Shown here: positions 45,782-55,454 of the stretch, in pieces
Layout of the letters: the number at the start of each line of letters is the position of its first letter
Numbering within the stretch: position 1 is the first letter of the stretch
NCBI GenBank assembly: GCA_020630955.1
Contig: JAHDIE010000009.1
Span: forward strand, 1-64,000
Length of the DNA stretch: 64,000 nucleotides
From: Saprospiraceae bacterium
GTDB lineage: Bacteria; Bacteroidota; Bacteroidia; Chitinophagales; Saprospiraceae
Direction: 5' to 3'
The notes under the pieces: generated by a model
What the model was told of the DNA's origin: nothing
Databases searched by the model: none
Seen by the model: the letters and a program-made list of their open reading frames with translations, nothing else
Position numbers and translations under genes: made by a program

Positions 45782-46537
45782 ATGCCAGAGGAAGGTAATT
45801 TTAAATATTTGGAGACTAAAGGAGGAAAACATAATATTGTTTTACTGCATGGACTATTGGGTCAACTAAGCAATTTTCAAGGAATACTGGATGGGTTTAG
45901 TGATCGATATAATGTGGTGTTTCCTCATTTGCCTATTTTGGAAATGCCAGTAAAAGAAGTTGGTATTGGCGCATTGCTTCAATACGTTAGTTCTTTTATA
46001 AAACATAAGGACTATGATAAGGTTAATTTGATTGGAAATTCTTTAGGAGGTCATTTGGCACAGCTTTATACTTTGGATAATCCAGATAAAGTTCAGACAT
46101 TGACATTAACTGGTAGTTCAGGATTATTTGAAAGTGCAATGGGATCAACTTTTCCTAAAAGAGGAAATTACGAGTATATAAAGGAAAAAGTACAAACGAC
46201 TTTTTATGACCCAGCAACAGCATCTGAAGAATTAATAGATGAAATATTTAAAACAGTTAATGATAGAATGAAAGCTATTAGAATTGTTGCAACAGCAAAA
46301 TCAGCTGTTCGTCATAATCTTGGAGACAAGCTACATAATATAAAAGTTCCTAGTTTATTGGTATGGGGAAAACAGGATGGAGTTACCCCTCCATTTGTCG
46401 GAGAAAAGTTTAATGAACTTCTGGTAAATTCTGAATTACATTTTATTGATAAATGTGGACATGCTCCAATGATGGAACATCCTGAAGAATTCAACAAGAT
46501 TCTTGATCAATTTCTTTATAAGAATCTTGTTGAATAA
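45782..46537 (+). CDS. Alpha/beta-fold hydrolase
   Basis: 251 residues. NIVLLHGLLGQLSNFQGILDGF gives the oxyanion-hole HG motif, LIGNSLGGHLAQLYT the nucleophile elbow (Ser), LVWGKQDGVTPPFVGEKF the acid Asp and DKCGHAPMMEHPEEFNKIL the catalytic His. The complete triad suggests an active esterase or related hydrolase; the substrate is unknown. No signal peptide. It is probably cotranscribed with ctaA and converges with the M1 peptidase gene, 4 bp between the stops. Confidence 0.92.
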   Translation: MPEEGNFKYLETKGGKHNIVLLHGLLGQLSNFQGILDGFSDRYNVVFPHLPILEMPVKEVGIGALLQYVSSFIKHKDYDKVNLIGNSLGGHLAQLYTLDNPDKVQTLTLTGSSGLFESAMGSTFPKRGNYEYIKEKVQTTFYDPATASEELIDEIFKTVNDRMKAIRIVATAKSAVRHNLGDKLHNIKVPSLLVWGKQDGVTPPFVGEKFNELLVNSELHFIDKCGHAPMMEHPEEFNKILDQFLYKNLVE

Positions 46538-46541
46538 TTAT

Positions 46542-48848
46542 TTAAGGTCTAGTAGATTTCTTTTTCTTAGCTTTTTGCATTTCGTTTTCTTGATTGAATT
46601 GTTGTCTTTCAAACATTTCAAATTTACTTTCTTCTTTCTTAGGTGGAAAAGAGTTATTACTTGTATCAGTATCTGCAGTTTCTAAGAAAGGATCTAAAGT
46701 TATACTCACCACTTCTTTTTCTTTTGCAAACACTTTAGATACGTTTGTACTTGATCCCATTTTCCATATTTCTGCTGGAATTCTAATTAACTCATTTGAT
46801 CCATCTGAATAGGTAAATTCTAAAATAACAGGCATTACAAGACCACCTTTATTCGATAAATTAATCTGATAGTAATTGAGATCGTCATTAAGAACAGCTT
46901 TTTCTTTTTCGCTTAGAGAGGTATAGTATTCATCATAATCTTTTTGATCCATTTGGTTTGCTTTAAATGGATCATAAGTAGAGTAGAAATCTTTTAAGCT
47001 TGAATCTTGTTCATCATATGTTTCTTCTATTTCCTCTTTGTTTCTCATATAAGAAATACCTTTTTCTCTATCGGTTATCTTACCTGCATTTGGATCTGGT
47101 TGTTTAGAATTTACTTTAAAGTATTCAACATTGTCTATTGAGATATCTACATGGTCATTGGTATAAAACCATCCTCTCCAAAACCAATCCAAATCTACAC
47201 TTGATGCATCTTCCATGGTTCTAAAGAAGTCAGCTGGAGTGGGATGTTTGAACATCCACCGATTTGCATATTCTTTAAACGCAAAATCAAATAACTCTCT
47301 GCCCATGACAGTCTCTCTTAAAATATTCAAGGCTGTTGCTGGTTTACCGTAGGCATTGTTACCAAATTGATGAATAGATTCTGAGTTAGTCATAATTGGA
47401 GATATCTTTGATTTATCTCCTCCCATGTAGGGAACAATTTTGTGAGCTGGTCCTCTTCTACTTGGATAATTTCTCTCCCATTGAACTTCTGTTAGATATT
47501 GTAGGAAAGTAGTTAGACCTTCATCCATCCAGGTCCATTGTCTTTCATCTGAATTAACAATCATTGGAAAATAATTGTGACCTACTTCATGAATAATGAC
47601 AGAGATCATTCCATACTTTATCCTTTTTGAATAAGTACCATCTTCTTCACATCTTCCATAATTGAAACATATCATAGGATATTCCATTCCAATTCTTGCA
47701 GCATTGATTGACCATGCTACTGGATATGGGTAAGGAAAAGTATAATGAGAAAACCATTTTAATGTGTGAGCTACTGCTTTTGTAGAATATTTTTCCCAAA
47801 GAGGATTTCCTTCTTTAGGGTACATAGACATAGCCATAACTTTTGTTCCATCTATTTGTTTTACTGCCATAGCATCCCAGATAAATTTTCTGGAAGAAGC
47901 AAAAGCAAAGTCCCTTACATTCTCTGCATGGAAAACCCATGTTTTTTTGTTATTTGATCTTTTGGTTTCTCTTTTTTCTGCTTCGGATTGGGTGGCTATA
48001 ATAATTGGTTGTTCATATTCCTCACTTGCTTTTTTTAGTCTTTTCTTTTGCTCAGTACTAAGTACATCATTTTCATTTTGAAGTACACCTGTACTTGCAA
48101 CCAAATGATCTGAGGGTACGGTGATACTAACTTTATAGTCTCCAAAACTAAGTGTAAATTCACCTCTACCTAAGAATTGTTTATTCTGCCAACCATAAAC
48201 ATCGTTATACATGCACATTCGAGGATAGAATTGTGCAATTGTATAAAGGTAGTTATCATCTTTTTCAAAATATTCATATCCTGATCTTCCTCCGATTTGC
48301 ATTCTATCATTAATATTATACCACCATTTTATCTTAAAAGAATAAGATTCTCCAGGATTTAGTGCTGTTGGAATGTCAACCCTCATCATGGTTTTATTGA
48401 TTGTATTGGGTAAATCTTGCCCAGTGGTAGTTTGCACTGATTCTATTTTAAAGCCACCATCAAAATCTGGATTTAGTGACCCTAGTGTTCTAACATTCAT
48501 TTTATCATCAACTTCATTTGTTTTGATAATATGACTATCTGAATCTAATGCTCTAACATTTTGATCAAGTTGTACCCATAGATATCTTAATATATCAGGA
48601 GAGTTATTGTGATAAGTTATTGTTTCTTCACCATGTATGGTCTGGTTCTCATCATCTAATTCTAATGATATTTCATAATCTGCTTTTTGCTGCCAATATT
48701 CATGTCCTGGTGCTCCCGACGCAGTTCTATAACTATTAGGGGTAGGTAAATCTTCGCTAAGTTGTTTGAACTTATTTTGATTGGTATTTACTTGAGCTGA
48801 AAGAGTTGTCCCAGTTATTAATAAACAAAAGAATAATATTTTTTTCAT
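46542..48848 (-). CDS. Secreted M1 family metallopeptidase
   Basis: 768 residues with signal peptide MKKILFFCLLITGTTLSAQ. N-terminal beta domain, then the gluzincin catalytic domain: substrate-anchoring IGMEYP (387-392) in place of GAMEN, zinc motif HEVGHNYFPMIVNSDERQWTWMDEGL with His420, His424 and Glu443. The C-terminal ~150 residues contain a charged segment (EEIEETYDEQDSSLKDFY) and a beta domain. It lacks a T9SS sorting tail and ends in KKKKSTRP, so a periplasmic aminopeptidase is likely. Related proteins are common in Bacteroidota. The parS pair lies in the gap upstream. Confidence 0.93.
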   Translation of the reverse strand: MKKILFFCLLITGTTLSAQVNTNQNKFKQLSEDLPTPNSYRTASGAPGHEYWQQKADYEISLELDDENQTIHGEETITYHNNSPDILRYLWVQLDQNVRALDSDSHIIKTNEVDDKMNVRTLGSLNPDFDGGFKIESVQTTTGQDLPNTINKTMMRVDIPTALNPGESYSFKIKWWYNINDRMQIGGRSGYEYFEKDDNYLYTIAQFYPRMCMYNDVYGWQNKQFLGRGEFTLSFGDYKVSITVPSDHLVASTGVLQNENDVLSTEQKKRLKKASEEYEQPIIIATQSEAEKRETKRSNNKKTWVFHAENVRDFAFASSRKFIWDAMAVKQIDGTKVMAMSMYPKEGNPLWEKYSTKAVAHTLKWFSHYTFPYPYPVAWSINAARIGMEYPMICFNYGRCEEDGTYSKRIKYGMISVIIHEVGHNYFPMIVNSDERQWTWMDEGLTTFLQYLTEVQWERNYPSRRGPAHKIVPYMGGDKSKISPIMTNSESIHQFGNNAYGKPATALNILRETVMGRELFDFAFKEYANRWMFKHPTPADFFRTMEDASSVDLDWFWRGWFYTNDHVDISIDNVEYFKVNSKQPDPNAGKITDREKGISYMRNKEEIEETYDEQDSSLKDFYSTYDPFKANQMDQKDYDEYYTSLSEKEKAVLNDDLNYYQINLSNKGGLVMPVILEFTYSDGSNELIRIPAEIWKMGSSTNVSKVFAKEKEVVSITLDPFLETADTDTSNNSFPPKKEESKFEMFERQQFNQENEMQKAKKKKSTRP

Positions 48849-48873
48849 GTGTATTTTATTTATTCAGTTGAAA

Positions 48874-48881
48874 CAAATATA
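48874..48881 (-). promoter_or_regulatory. Candidate -7 box for the M1 peptidase
   Basis: CAAATATA on the plus strand is TATATTTG on the minus strand, an exact TAnnTTTG, 25 bp before the start codon. No matching -33 element seen. Confidence 0.4.
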
Positions 48882-48938
48882 AATAATGCTATTTAGAATT
48901 TCTGATGTTATATGTATCTCCTGTAAAACGAATTAGTA

Positions 48939-48954
48939 TGTTTCACGTGAAACA
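48939..48954. promoter_or_regulatory. parS centromere site, copy 1
   Basis: TGTTTCACGTGAAACA, a perfect 16-bp palindrome identical to the parS consensus bound by chromosomal ParB. It lies in the gap between the M1 peptidase and thrC, about 4.3 kb from the origin candidate. Confidence 0.93.
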
Positions 48955-48985
48955 ATTTGTCTAGATACATAAATAATAAGAAATA

Positions 48986-49001
48986 TGTTTCACGTGAAAC
49001 A
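48986..49001. promoter_or_regulatory. parS centromere site, copy 2
   Basis: Second perfect TGTTTCACGTGAAACA, 47 bp from the first in centre-to-centre distance and 4 bp outside the thrC stop codon. Two intact copies in one gap make chance very unlikely. Confidence 0.93.
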
Positions 49002-49005
49002 ATCC

Positions 49006-50298
49006 TTAATATTTTGATAGCAAAAACGACTTGAAGGATTGAAAGTTGTTGTTTAATTTAATACTTACTTTTTCTTTTTCCAGAAGTTGCTGAATTGAAT
49101 CTGGAAGATTGACTTTAGTTGAGATTGAATTTTCTACATCTTCAATAAATTTGCATGGGTGAGCAGTCTCTAAAAATATTACCTCGGCATTATTGTTTTC
49201 TAGAAAACTTTGAGCTGCCATAAATCCAATAGCACCGTGAGGATCCAATATATAAGAATAATCTTTGAAGACTTTTCTCATACAATCTTTTATAGCATTG
49301 TCATCATACCAATATCCACTAATATTTTCACGCATGGATTCAAGGGTAGAATAGAGTTCTTGCATTCTTACAAAGTTGGATGGATTTCCAACATCCATAG
49401 CATTGGCAATTGTTTCTTTTGAATGTATGGGGAGGTATTCTCCAGTGTCAAGATAATCAGGTACTACTTTGTTTATATTGGTAGCAGCAATATACTTATG
49501 AATTGCTAGGCCCATTTTTTTAGCCAATAGACCAGCTGTTAGATTTCCAAAATTTCCACTTGGGACAGCAAAAACTAAATTATCATCGGTTCTTTTTTGT
49601 TTGTAAGCTTCGAAATAATAAAACGATTGTGGAATCAATCTGGCGATGTTGATTGAATTTGCAGAAGAAAGATTAAATCTTTGATTTAAATCTTGATCCA
49701 AGAATGCTGTTTTAACAATACGCTGGCAATCATCGAAGTTTCCATCAATTTCACAAGCAGTAATATTTTTACCTAGAGTGGTCAATTGCTTTTCTTGAAT
49801 ATCACTCACCTTACCTGAAGGGTAAAGAATAACAACATTAATTCCTTCTGCTTCATAAAAACCAGAAGCAACAGCACCACCGGTATCTCCGCTGGTTGCA
49901 ACTAAAATTGTTATTTCATTATTATTTTCTTTATTGAAATAGGACATCAACTGGGCCATAAATCTTGCACCAAAATCTTTGAAAGCCAAACTGGGCCCAT
50001 GGAATAATTCAAGGGTAGCAATTTTATCTGTGATGTTTACCACAGGTGCAGCAAAGGTCATAGAACGATTAATGATTTCCATCAGATCATTGGCGGGAAT
50101 ATAGTCCTTGAATAAATTAGTACAAATAGTAAAAGCAATTTCTTGAAAACTATATTGAGGTAAATGTGTGAGAAAAGAATCATTAAGCATTGGAATATCC
50201 AGTGGCATGTATAATCCTTTATCCTCTGCCAATGAATTCAAAACTGCTTTTCTTAAGTCAACAATATTATTTTTATTATTTGTGCTATACAGTTTCAT
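49006..50298 (-). CDS. thrC: Threonine synthase
   Basis: PLP enzyme turning O-phosphohomoserine into threonine. 430 residues, the long form. The PLP Lys lies in ELFHGPSLAFKDFGARFM; ILVATSGDTGGAVASGFYEAEGINVVILYPSGKVSDIQEKQL and FAVPSGNFGNLTAGLLAKKMG are the other hallmark motifs. Last gene of the thrA-thrB-thrC operon, 2 bp behind thrB. The parS pair begins 4 bp beyond its stop, so the operon transcript may run into the sites unless it ends within them. Confidence 0.97.
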   Translation of the reverse strand: MKLYSTNNKNNIVDLRKAVLNSLAEDKGLYMPLDIPMLNDSFLTHLPQYSFQEIAFTICTNLFKDYIPANDLMEIINRSMTFAAPVVNITDKIATLELFHGPSLAFKDFGARFMAQLMSYFNKENNNEITILVATSGDTGGAVASGFYEAEGINVVILYPSGKVSDIQEKQLTTLGKNITACEIDGNFDDCQRIVKTAFLDQDLNQRFNLSSANSINIARLIPQSFYYFEAYKQKRTDDNLVFAVPSGNFGNLTAGLLAKKMGLAIHKYIAATNINKVVPDYLDTGEYLPIHSKETIANAMDVGNPSNFVRMQELYSTLESMRENISGYWYDDNAIKDCMRKVFKDYSYILDPHGAIGFMAAQSFLENNNAEVIFLETAHPCKFIEDVENSISTKVNLPDSIQQLLEKEKVSIKLNNNFQSFKSFLLSKY

Positions 50299-50300
50299 GC

Positions 50301-51239
50301 TTAAAGTTTTATTGCTCCCTCTTTATTGATTTCTGAAATATATGATTGGCTTTCTATACCCTTTGATATCAAATGTTCACAAATCTTTGTTGCTACATTC
50401 TCAGCAATCAAACTGTTTTGACACAAGGCAAACAATGAAGGACCAGCACCACTGATTGAAAAACCCAAAGCCTCATTTTTTAATGCAATATCTTTTAGGT
50501 CATAAAAGTGAGGAATAAGTTTTGCTCTCTGTGGTTCAACAATAATATCTTTTAATGACCTCTTCATAAGTTCTAAATCAGAACGATATAAACTTGCAAC
50601 AAAAGCAGCAAGGTTACCTGACTGTTCGATCATCTGATCCATAGTAATGGTATCTGAAAGAATACTTCTCGATTCGGAAGTAAGAACAGAAATCTCAGGA
50701 TGGATAACAACAGCATAAATACCATTTGGAACAGGAAGATTTATTATATCATGTTCCTGATTATTTCTAATTAAAACAATTCCACCCATTAATGATGGTG
50801 CAACATTGTCAGCATGATAAGCACCATCTGCGACTTGTTCTCCTTTGAGTACAAAAGGCAGTAATTCTTTTTTATTTAAAGGACAGCCTAAGAATTCGTT
50901 TACAGCGAAAGCACCAGCTACGGCACTCGCTGCACTTGATCCCATTCCACTTGCGAAAGGCATTTTTTTGTAGATATCCATTTCAATAGGCATCTCCTCT
51001 TTACCCAAATATTTTAGTAGAGCTTGAGCCGCAACTCCAGCTGTATTCTTCTCAATACTTTTTGGTAATTTATTTTTTGCACCATGAATTGCCCTGATCT
51101 TAAGTCCAGGATTTTTACCATATCCAATTTTTATTTCATCACCTGGCCCTTCGATTGCAAACCCGAGTATGTCATAGCCAACAGCTACATTGGCAACAGT
51201 CGCTGGAGCAAATACTTTAAGTCCTACAAAATCACTCAT
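50301..51239 (-). CDS. thrB: Homoserine kinase
   Basis: GHMP-family kinase making O-phosphohomoserine. 312 residues with VFAPATVANVAVGYDILGFA at the start, the ATP loop KKMPFASGMGSSAASAVAGAFAVNEFLG and the late GFSISGAGPSLFALCQ. Complete and of usual length. It lies 9 bp behind thrA and 2 bp ahead of thrC, in pathway order. Confidence 0.97.
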   Translation of the reverse strand: MSDFVGLKVFAPATVANVAVGYDILGFAIEGPGDEIKIGYGKNPGLKIRAIHGAKNKLPKSIEKNTAGVAAQALLKYLGKEEMPIEMDIYKKMPFASGMGSSAASAVAGAFAVNEFLGCPLNKKELLPFVLKGEQVADGAYHADNVAPSLMGGIVLIRNNQEHDIINLPVPNGIYAVVIHPEISVLTSESRSILSDTITMDQMIEQSGNLAAFVASLYRSDLELMKRSLKDIIVEPQRAKLIPHFYDLKDIALKNEALGFSISGAGPSLFALCQNSLIAENVATKICEHLISKGIESQSYISEINKEGAIKL

Positions 51240-51248
51240 AAAATAAAT

Positions 51249-53717
51249 TTAGAAATTAAAATTTTCATTTGCAATTTGCATAATCTCTGCAAAAACACCC
51301 GCAGCCGTTACGTTAGCTCCAGCGCCAGGACCGCTGATAACTAAAGGTGAGTCAACATAACGCAATGTATGAAATGAAATCATATTGGCACTGTTAGAAA
51401 GATTGTAAAAAGGACTTGAAGCATCAACTGATTTTAATTGAATAAAGGCTTCGTTATTTTCAAAAGTTGCAATGTACCTTAGCCTATAATTGTTATTTTC
51501 AGCTTCTATTATCATTTTGTGAAAATGATCTTCAAATTTAATTAGGGATTCATAAAACAACTCAACGGTTTCAGCTTTCATACATTCATCTGGAAGAATT
51601 GGTGATAGTTTTACATCAGATTGATTAATCATATATCCTGATTCCCTAGCCAGGATGGTAATTTTTCTTTTTACATCGGAACCACTTAAATCATCTCTTG
51701 GGTCAGGTTCAGTATAACCCAAGCTTTGTGCTTCCTTTACAATATCATGAAACTTAGATTCGCTATTGTAATTGTTGAAAATAAATGAAAGAGATCCACT
51801 TAGGACGGCTTCAATTTTTTCAATGGTGTCTCCTGAATTTCTTAAACTTTTAATTGTAGATATCACAGGTAGACCTGCACCAACATTTGTTTCGTTTAGA
51901 AATCTAGTGTTTCGTATTAAAGCAAGTTTTTTTAACTCATGATAGGATTCGATACTAGCGGAACTAGCAACCTTATTTGGTGTGGCAATGGATATGCTTT
52001 TGTTGATAATTTGTTTGTAAAAGTCTGGAATTCTTGCCGATGCAGTATTATCAATAAATATTGAATTAGCTAAATTCAGATCAATCATTTTATCTACAAA
52101 AATTTGAGGATCAGCTGTTTCTTCACTTTGTAAAAGCAGTTCTTCCCAATGATTTAATTCAATACCATTTTCATTAAAAAACATTTTTCTGCTATTAGAA
52201 ATACCAATCAATTTGAGATCGATGCCCTTCGTTTCTAGAACTTTTTGTTTAAACTCTTTTAATTGTTCAATCAATGTACTTCCAATTAAACCAGTACCGA
52301 CTACAAATAAATTTAACGTTTTGATGGTGTTATTGAAGAAGGTATTATGAATAAGGTTTAAGGACTTTTTTTCATCATCCGATTTGACGGCAAAAGAGAT
52401 ATTTAACTCAGAAGAGCCTTGTGCAATGGCTTCAATATTAACACCATTTCTTCCAAGACAAGAAAATAACTTACCTGCTATTCCTGGTTGATCTTTCATG
52501 GCTTCACCAACAGCAGCTATGATACAAATGTCTTTCTCAACATGTATTTCTGCTAGATCTTGATTATTTATTTCATTAGCAAATTCTACTTTCAAAACCT
52601 CTCTTGCAATATCTGCTTTGTCTTCTTTAATAGCTACACAAATTGAATGTTCTGATGATGCTTGCGTTATAAGAATAACATTAATTTGACTATTGGCTAG
52701 ACTGCTAAACATTCTTGAAGCAATCCCAGGTACTCCCTGCATTCCTGTCCCAGATAGTGTTAGTAAAGCTATATTTGATTGTGAGGACAATCCTTTAATG
52801 GTACCCGAATTTTTTTGTAGGGAGTTATTGTCTATTAGTGTTCCTACATAATTTGGATTGAAAGTATTTTTTATATAAGTAGGAATTCCTTTTTCATTTA
52901 CTGGACGGATGGTTGGAGGATATATTACTTTAGCTCCAAAATGTGACATTTCCATAGCTTCGATGTAGCTCATATTTTTTATAGGATATGCTGTACTTAC
53001 AATATTAGGATTGCTTGTTAGCACACCATCAACATCTGTCCAAATTTCTAACTGTTGGGCGTCCAAAGCAGCTGCAAATAGAGCTGCAGTGTAATCAGAA
53101 CCTCCTCTTCCTAGGGTTGTGGTTCTACCGTGTTGGTCTGAGGCGATGAAGCCTGTAATTAGTTTTGTTTTTTTAGAGTATTGATTTACGGTTTTTATAA
53201 TATTTTGATAACTGTCATCCTTATAAACTCTGGCAGAACGAAATTCACTATTGGTTTTAATAATATCTCTTGCATCAAGAAAGACACTGGGTAAGCCATT
53301 CGCGACGAAGTAGTGGGTAATTGAAAGGTTGCTGAGCCTCTCTCCAAAACTCATAACATAATCATAGGATCTATCGGAAGCTTCCTTCAATAGAAAAACG
53401 CCTTTTAATACGTTTTCAAGTTTAAGAAATAATAAATCAATTTGTGTAAGCAAATCAACTCTTGCGTTTCCCTCTAATAAAAACCTAGCTGTTTCATAAT
53501 GACGGTTTTTGCATTGATCAGCAATTTCTGCATATTTTTCATTTCCCAGAGCAGCAATTTCTATCATATTAATCAGCTGGTCTGTTACACCTCCGAAGGC
53601 AGAGCATACAATACATAGGTTTTGTCCTGATTCAACACGAGGCTTTACAATCGACAAAATATTTTTAATTCTATCTGGTTTACCAACAGAACTTCCACCA
53701 AATTTTAAAACGATCAT
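51249..53717 (-). CDS. thrA: Bifunctional aspartokinase / homoserine dehydrogenase I
   Basis: Catalyses the first and third steps of threonine biosynthesis. 822 residues. The aspartokinase half opens with MIVLKFGGSSVGKPDRI and has TLGRGGSDYTAALFAAAL and WTDVDGVLTSNP; two ACT regulatory units follow (TLSGTGMQGVPGIASRMFSSLANSQINVILI and AVGEAMKDQPGIAGKLFSCLGRNGVNIEAI). The homoserine dehydrogenase half starts near 465 (LFVVGTGLIGSTLIEQL) and has the catalytic region GAGLPVISTIKSLRNSGD and GYTEPDPRDDLSGSDVKRK. The ACT units imply feedback by threonine. A TTAATTTG box (one mismatch) lies just upstream. I saw no attenuator or leader peptide. Confidence 0.97.
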   Translation of the reverse strand: MIVLKFGGSSVGKPDRIKNILSIVKPRVESGQNLCIVCSAFGGVTDQLINMIEIAALGNEKYAEIADQCKNRHYETARFLLEGNARVDLLTQIDLLFLKLENVLKGVFLLKEASDRSYDYVMSFGERLSNLSITHYFVANGLPSVFLDARDIIKTNSEFRSARVYKDDSYQNIIKTVNQYSKKTKLITGFIASDQHGRTTTLGRGGSDYTAALFAAALDAQQLEIWTDVDGVLTSNPNIVSTAYPIKNMSYIEAMEMSHFGAKVIYPPTIRPVNEKGIPTYIKNTFNPNYVGTLIDNNSLQKNSGTIKGLSSQSNIALLTLSGTGMQGVPGIASRMFSSLANSQINVILITQASSEHSICVAIKEDKADIAREVLKVEFANEINNQDLAEIHVEKDICIIAAVGEAMKDQPGIAGKLFSCLGRNGVNIEAIAQGSSELNISFAVKSDDEKKSLNLIHNTFFNNTIKTLNLFVVGTGLIGSTLIEQLKEFKQKVLETKGIDLKLIGISNSRKMFFNENGIELNHWEELLLQSEETADPQIFVDKMIDLNLANSIFIDNTASARIPDFYKQIINKSISIATPNKVASSASIESYHELKKLALIRNTRFLNETNVGAGLPVISTIKSLRNSGDTIEKIEAVLSGSLSFIFNNYNSESKFHDIVKEAQSLGYTEPDPRDDLSGSDVKRKITILARESGYMINQSDVKLSPILPDECMKAETVELFYESLIKFEDHFHKMIIEAENNNYRLRYIATFENNEAFIQLKSVDASSPFYNLSNSANMISFHTLRYVDSPLVISGPGAGANVTAAGVFAEIMQIANENFNF

Positions 53718-53814
53718 TCTAAGTTCAAATTAAATTTACGAAAGAAGGATGTTAGAATAATATAATGCATAAACCGAGCCACATATTAAATAATTATAAA
53801 ATGTGTTTTTGAGC

Positions 53815-53848
53815 AAAAAAAAGGCCTTTCGTCCAACGAAAGGCCTTT
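53815..53848 (-). terminator. Rho-independent terminator after the ALDH7-type gene
   Basis: On the minus strand a perfect 12-bp stem AAAGGCCTTTCG / CGAAAGGCCTTT (arms 53837-53848 and 53820-53831) with a five-base loop is followed by a run of eight T. It ends the dehydrogenase transcript and separates it from the thr operon. Confidence 0.92.
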
Positions 53849-53868
53849 AAAGTTTATTTAATTCACTT

Positions 53869-55398
53869 TTAAAAGTTGAACTCAATTCCTTGTGCTAAAG
53901 GAACATCATCACTATAATTAATAGTATTTGTCTGTCTTCTCATATAGGCTTTCCAAGAATCTGAACCGGATTCTCTACCTCCTCCCGTTTCTTTTTCCCC
54001 TCCAAACGCGCCACCTATTTCAGCTCCAGAAGTTCCTATATTTACATTAGCAATTCCACAATCCGAGCCACCAGCGGATAAGAAGATCTCTGCATCTTTT
54101 AAACTGTTTGTCATGATTGCGGAGGAAAGACCTTGAGGGACATCATTTTGGATAGCGATGGCATTTGAAAGGTCGCCTGAATATTTAATAAGGTATAATA
54201 GGGGAGCAAAAGTTTCATGTTGGACTATCGCTAACTCATTGGTTACTTCAGCAATTGAAGGACTTACATAGCACCCACTTTCATAGCCAGGACCTTCAAG
54301 TTGTTTTCCTTCTACAACGACATTTCCGCCTTGATCTTTAACTGATTGTATGGCTTTAAGATAATTTTCAACTGAGTCTTTATCAATTAATGGACCAATA
54401 TGATTATTGGTATCAAGAGGGTTACCAATTTTTAATTGATTATAAGCTGAACTAATATTTTCTTTTACTTTGTCATAGATACTTTCGTGAATAATCAATC
54501 TTCTTGTAGAAGTACATCGTTGTCCACAAGTACCTACCGCACCAAACACTGCACCGGTTAATACGACTTTAAGATCAGCAGTAGGAGTAATAATGATAGC
54601 ATTGTTTCCACCTAACTCCAGTAAAGATCTACCAAGTCTTTCCGCAACGTCGCGGCCGACAGCTCTTCCCATTCTTGTACTTCCTGTGGCAGAAATTAAA
54701 GGAATTCTTTTATCACTTGTCATCCATTGCCCAACCTGTGCATCCCCAGTAATAATTGATGATATACCTTCCGGTAAATTATTTTCTTTAAGTATATCGT
54801 GTAATATTTTTTGACAAGCAATGCTACACATAGGAGTTTTTTCACTTCCTTTCCAAATACAAACATCACCACAGACTAAAGCGATCATTGAGTTCCAGGC
54901 CCAAACAGCAACAGGAAAATTGAATGCTGAAATTATTCCTACGATTCCAATTGGATGCCATTGCTCATACATTCTATGTTCAGGTCTTTCGGAGTGCATA
55001 GAAAGCCCATACAGTTGACGAGAAAGGCCAACAGCAAAGTCGCAGATATCGATCATTTCTTGAACTTCACCCCAACCTTCTTGTAAGCTTTTACCCATTT
55101 CATAAGAAACAAGTCTTCCTAAAGCGTCCTTATGTTTTCTAAGTGCTTCTCCATATTGTCTGACGATTTCACCTCTTTTAGGAGCTGGAATTTTCCTCCA
55201 TTCCGGAAATGCTTTTTGTGCTTGGGAAACAACCAGTTCATACTGTTGTTTAGTGGTTGTACTTACCTCACCAATTACTTTTCCATCTACGGGAGAATAG
55301 GAAGTAATATAGTCTTCAGAGATGTGTGCGTTGATTCCAGTCCAGGTACCATTATTTTTGGCCTCAAGACCAAGTTGTTGTAAAAAGTCTAAATTCAT
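53869..55398 (-). CDS. Aldehyde dehydrogenase, ALDH7 (alpha-aminoadipate semialdehyde) type
   Basis: 509 residues. Catalytic Cys in GTCGQRCTSTRRLIIHE, general base Glu in SLLELGGNNAIIIT, and the family-specific end IGGAFGGEKETGGGRESGSDSWKAYMRRQTNTINY. IGIVGIISAFNFPVAVWAWNSMIALVCGD is the cofactor-binding N-terminal part. ALDH7 members oxidise alpha-aminoadipate semialdehyde in lysine breakdown and also stress-derived aldehydes. An aminotransferase that could supply the substrate is at 34 kb, but the link is inference. Single transcript with a strong terminator; a 42-residue gene precedes it on the same strand. Confidence 0.93.
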   Translation of the reverse strand: MNLDFLQQLGLEAKNNGTWTGINAHISEDYITSYSPVDGKVIGEVSTTTKQQYELVVSQAQKAFPEWRKIPAPKRGEIVRQYGEALRKHKDALGRLVSYEMGKSLQEGWGEVQEMIDICDFAVGLSRQLYGLSMHSERPEHRMYEQWHPIGIVGIISAFNFPVAVWAWNSMIALVCGDVCIWKGSEKTPMCSIACQKILHDILKENNLPEGISSIITGDAQVGQWMTSDKRIPLISATGSTRMGRAVGRDVAERLGRSLLELGGNNAIIITPTADLKVVLTGAVFGAVGTCGQRCTSTRRLIIHESIYDKVKENISSAYNQLKIGNPLDTNNHIGPLIDKDSVENYLKAIQSVKDQGGNVVVEGKQLEGPGYESGCYVSPSIAEVTNELAIVQHETFAPLLYLIKYSGDLSNAIAIQNDVPQGLSSAIMTNSLKDAEIFLSAGGSDCGIANVNIGTSGAEIGGAFGGEKETGGGRESGSDSWKAYMRRQTNTINYSDDVPLAQGIEFNF

Positions 55399-55419
55399 GA
55401 ATTGTCTAATTTATGGTAT

Positions 55420-55441
55420 AAAAAAACCCTTACTTGAAGGG
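55420..55441 (-). terminator. Weak terminator after the 42-residue gene
   Basis: Minus strand CCCTT, loop of five, AAGGG, then seven T (plus-strand A run 55420-55426). The stem has only 5 bp. Confidence 0.45.
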
Positions 55442-55454
55442 CTTTAAGTATTTC

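Noticed and set aside
53718-53814. Threonine attenuator or leader peptide before thrA
   Set aside because: No short ORF rich in Thr/Ile codons and no alternative hairpins between the ALDH7 terminator and the thrA start.
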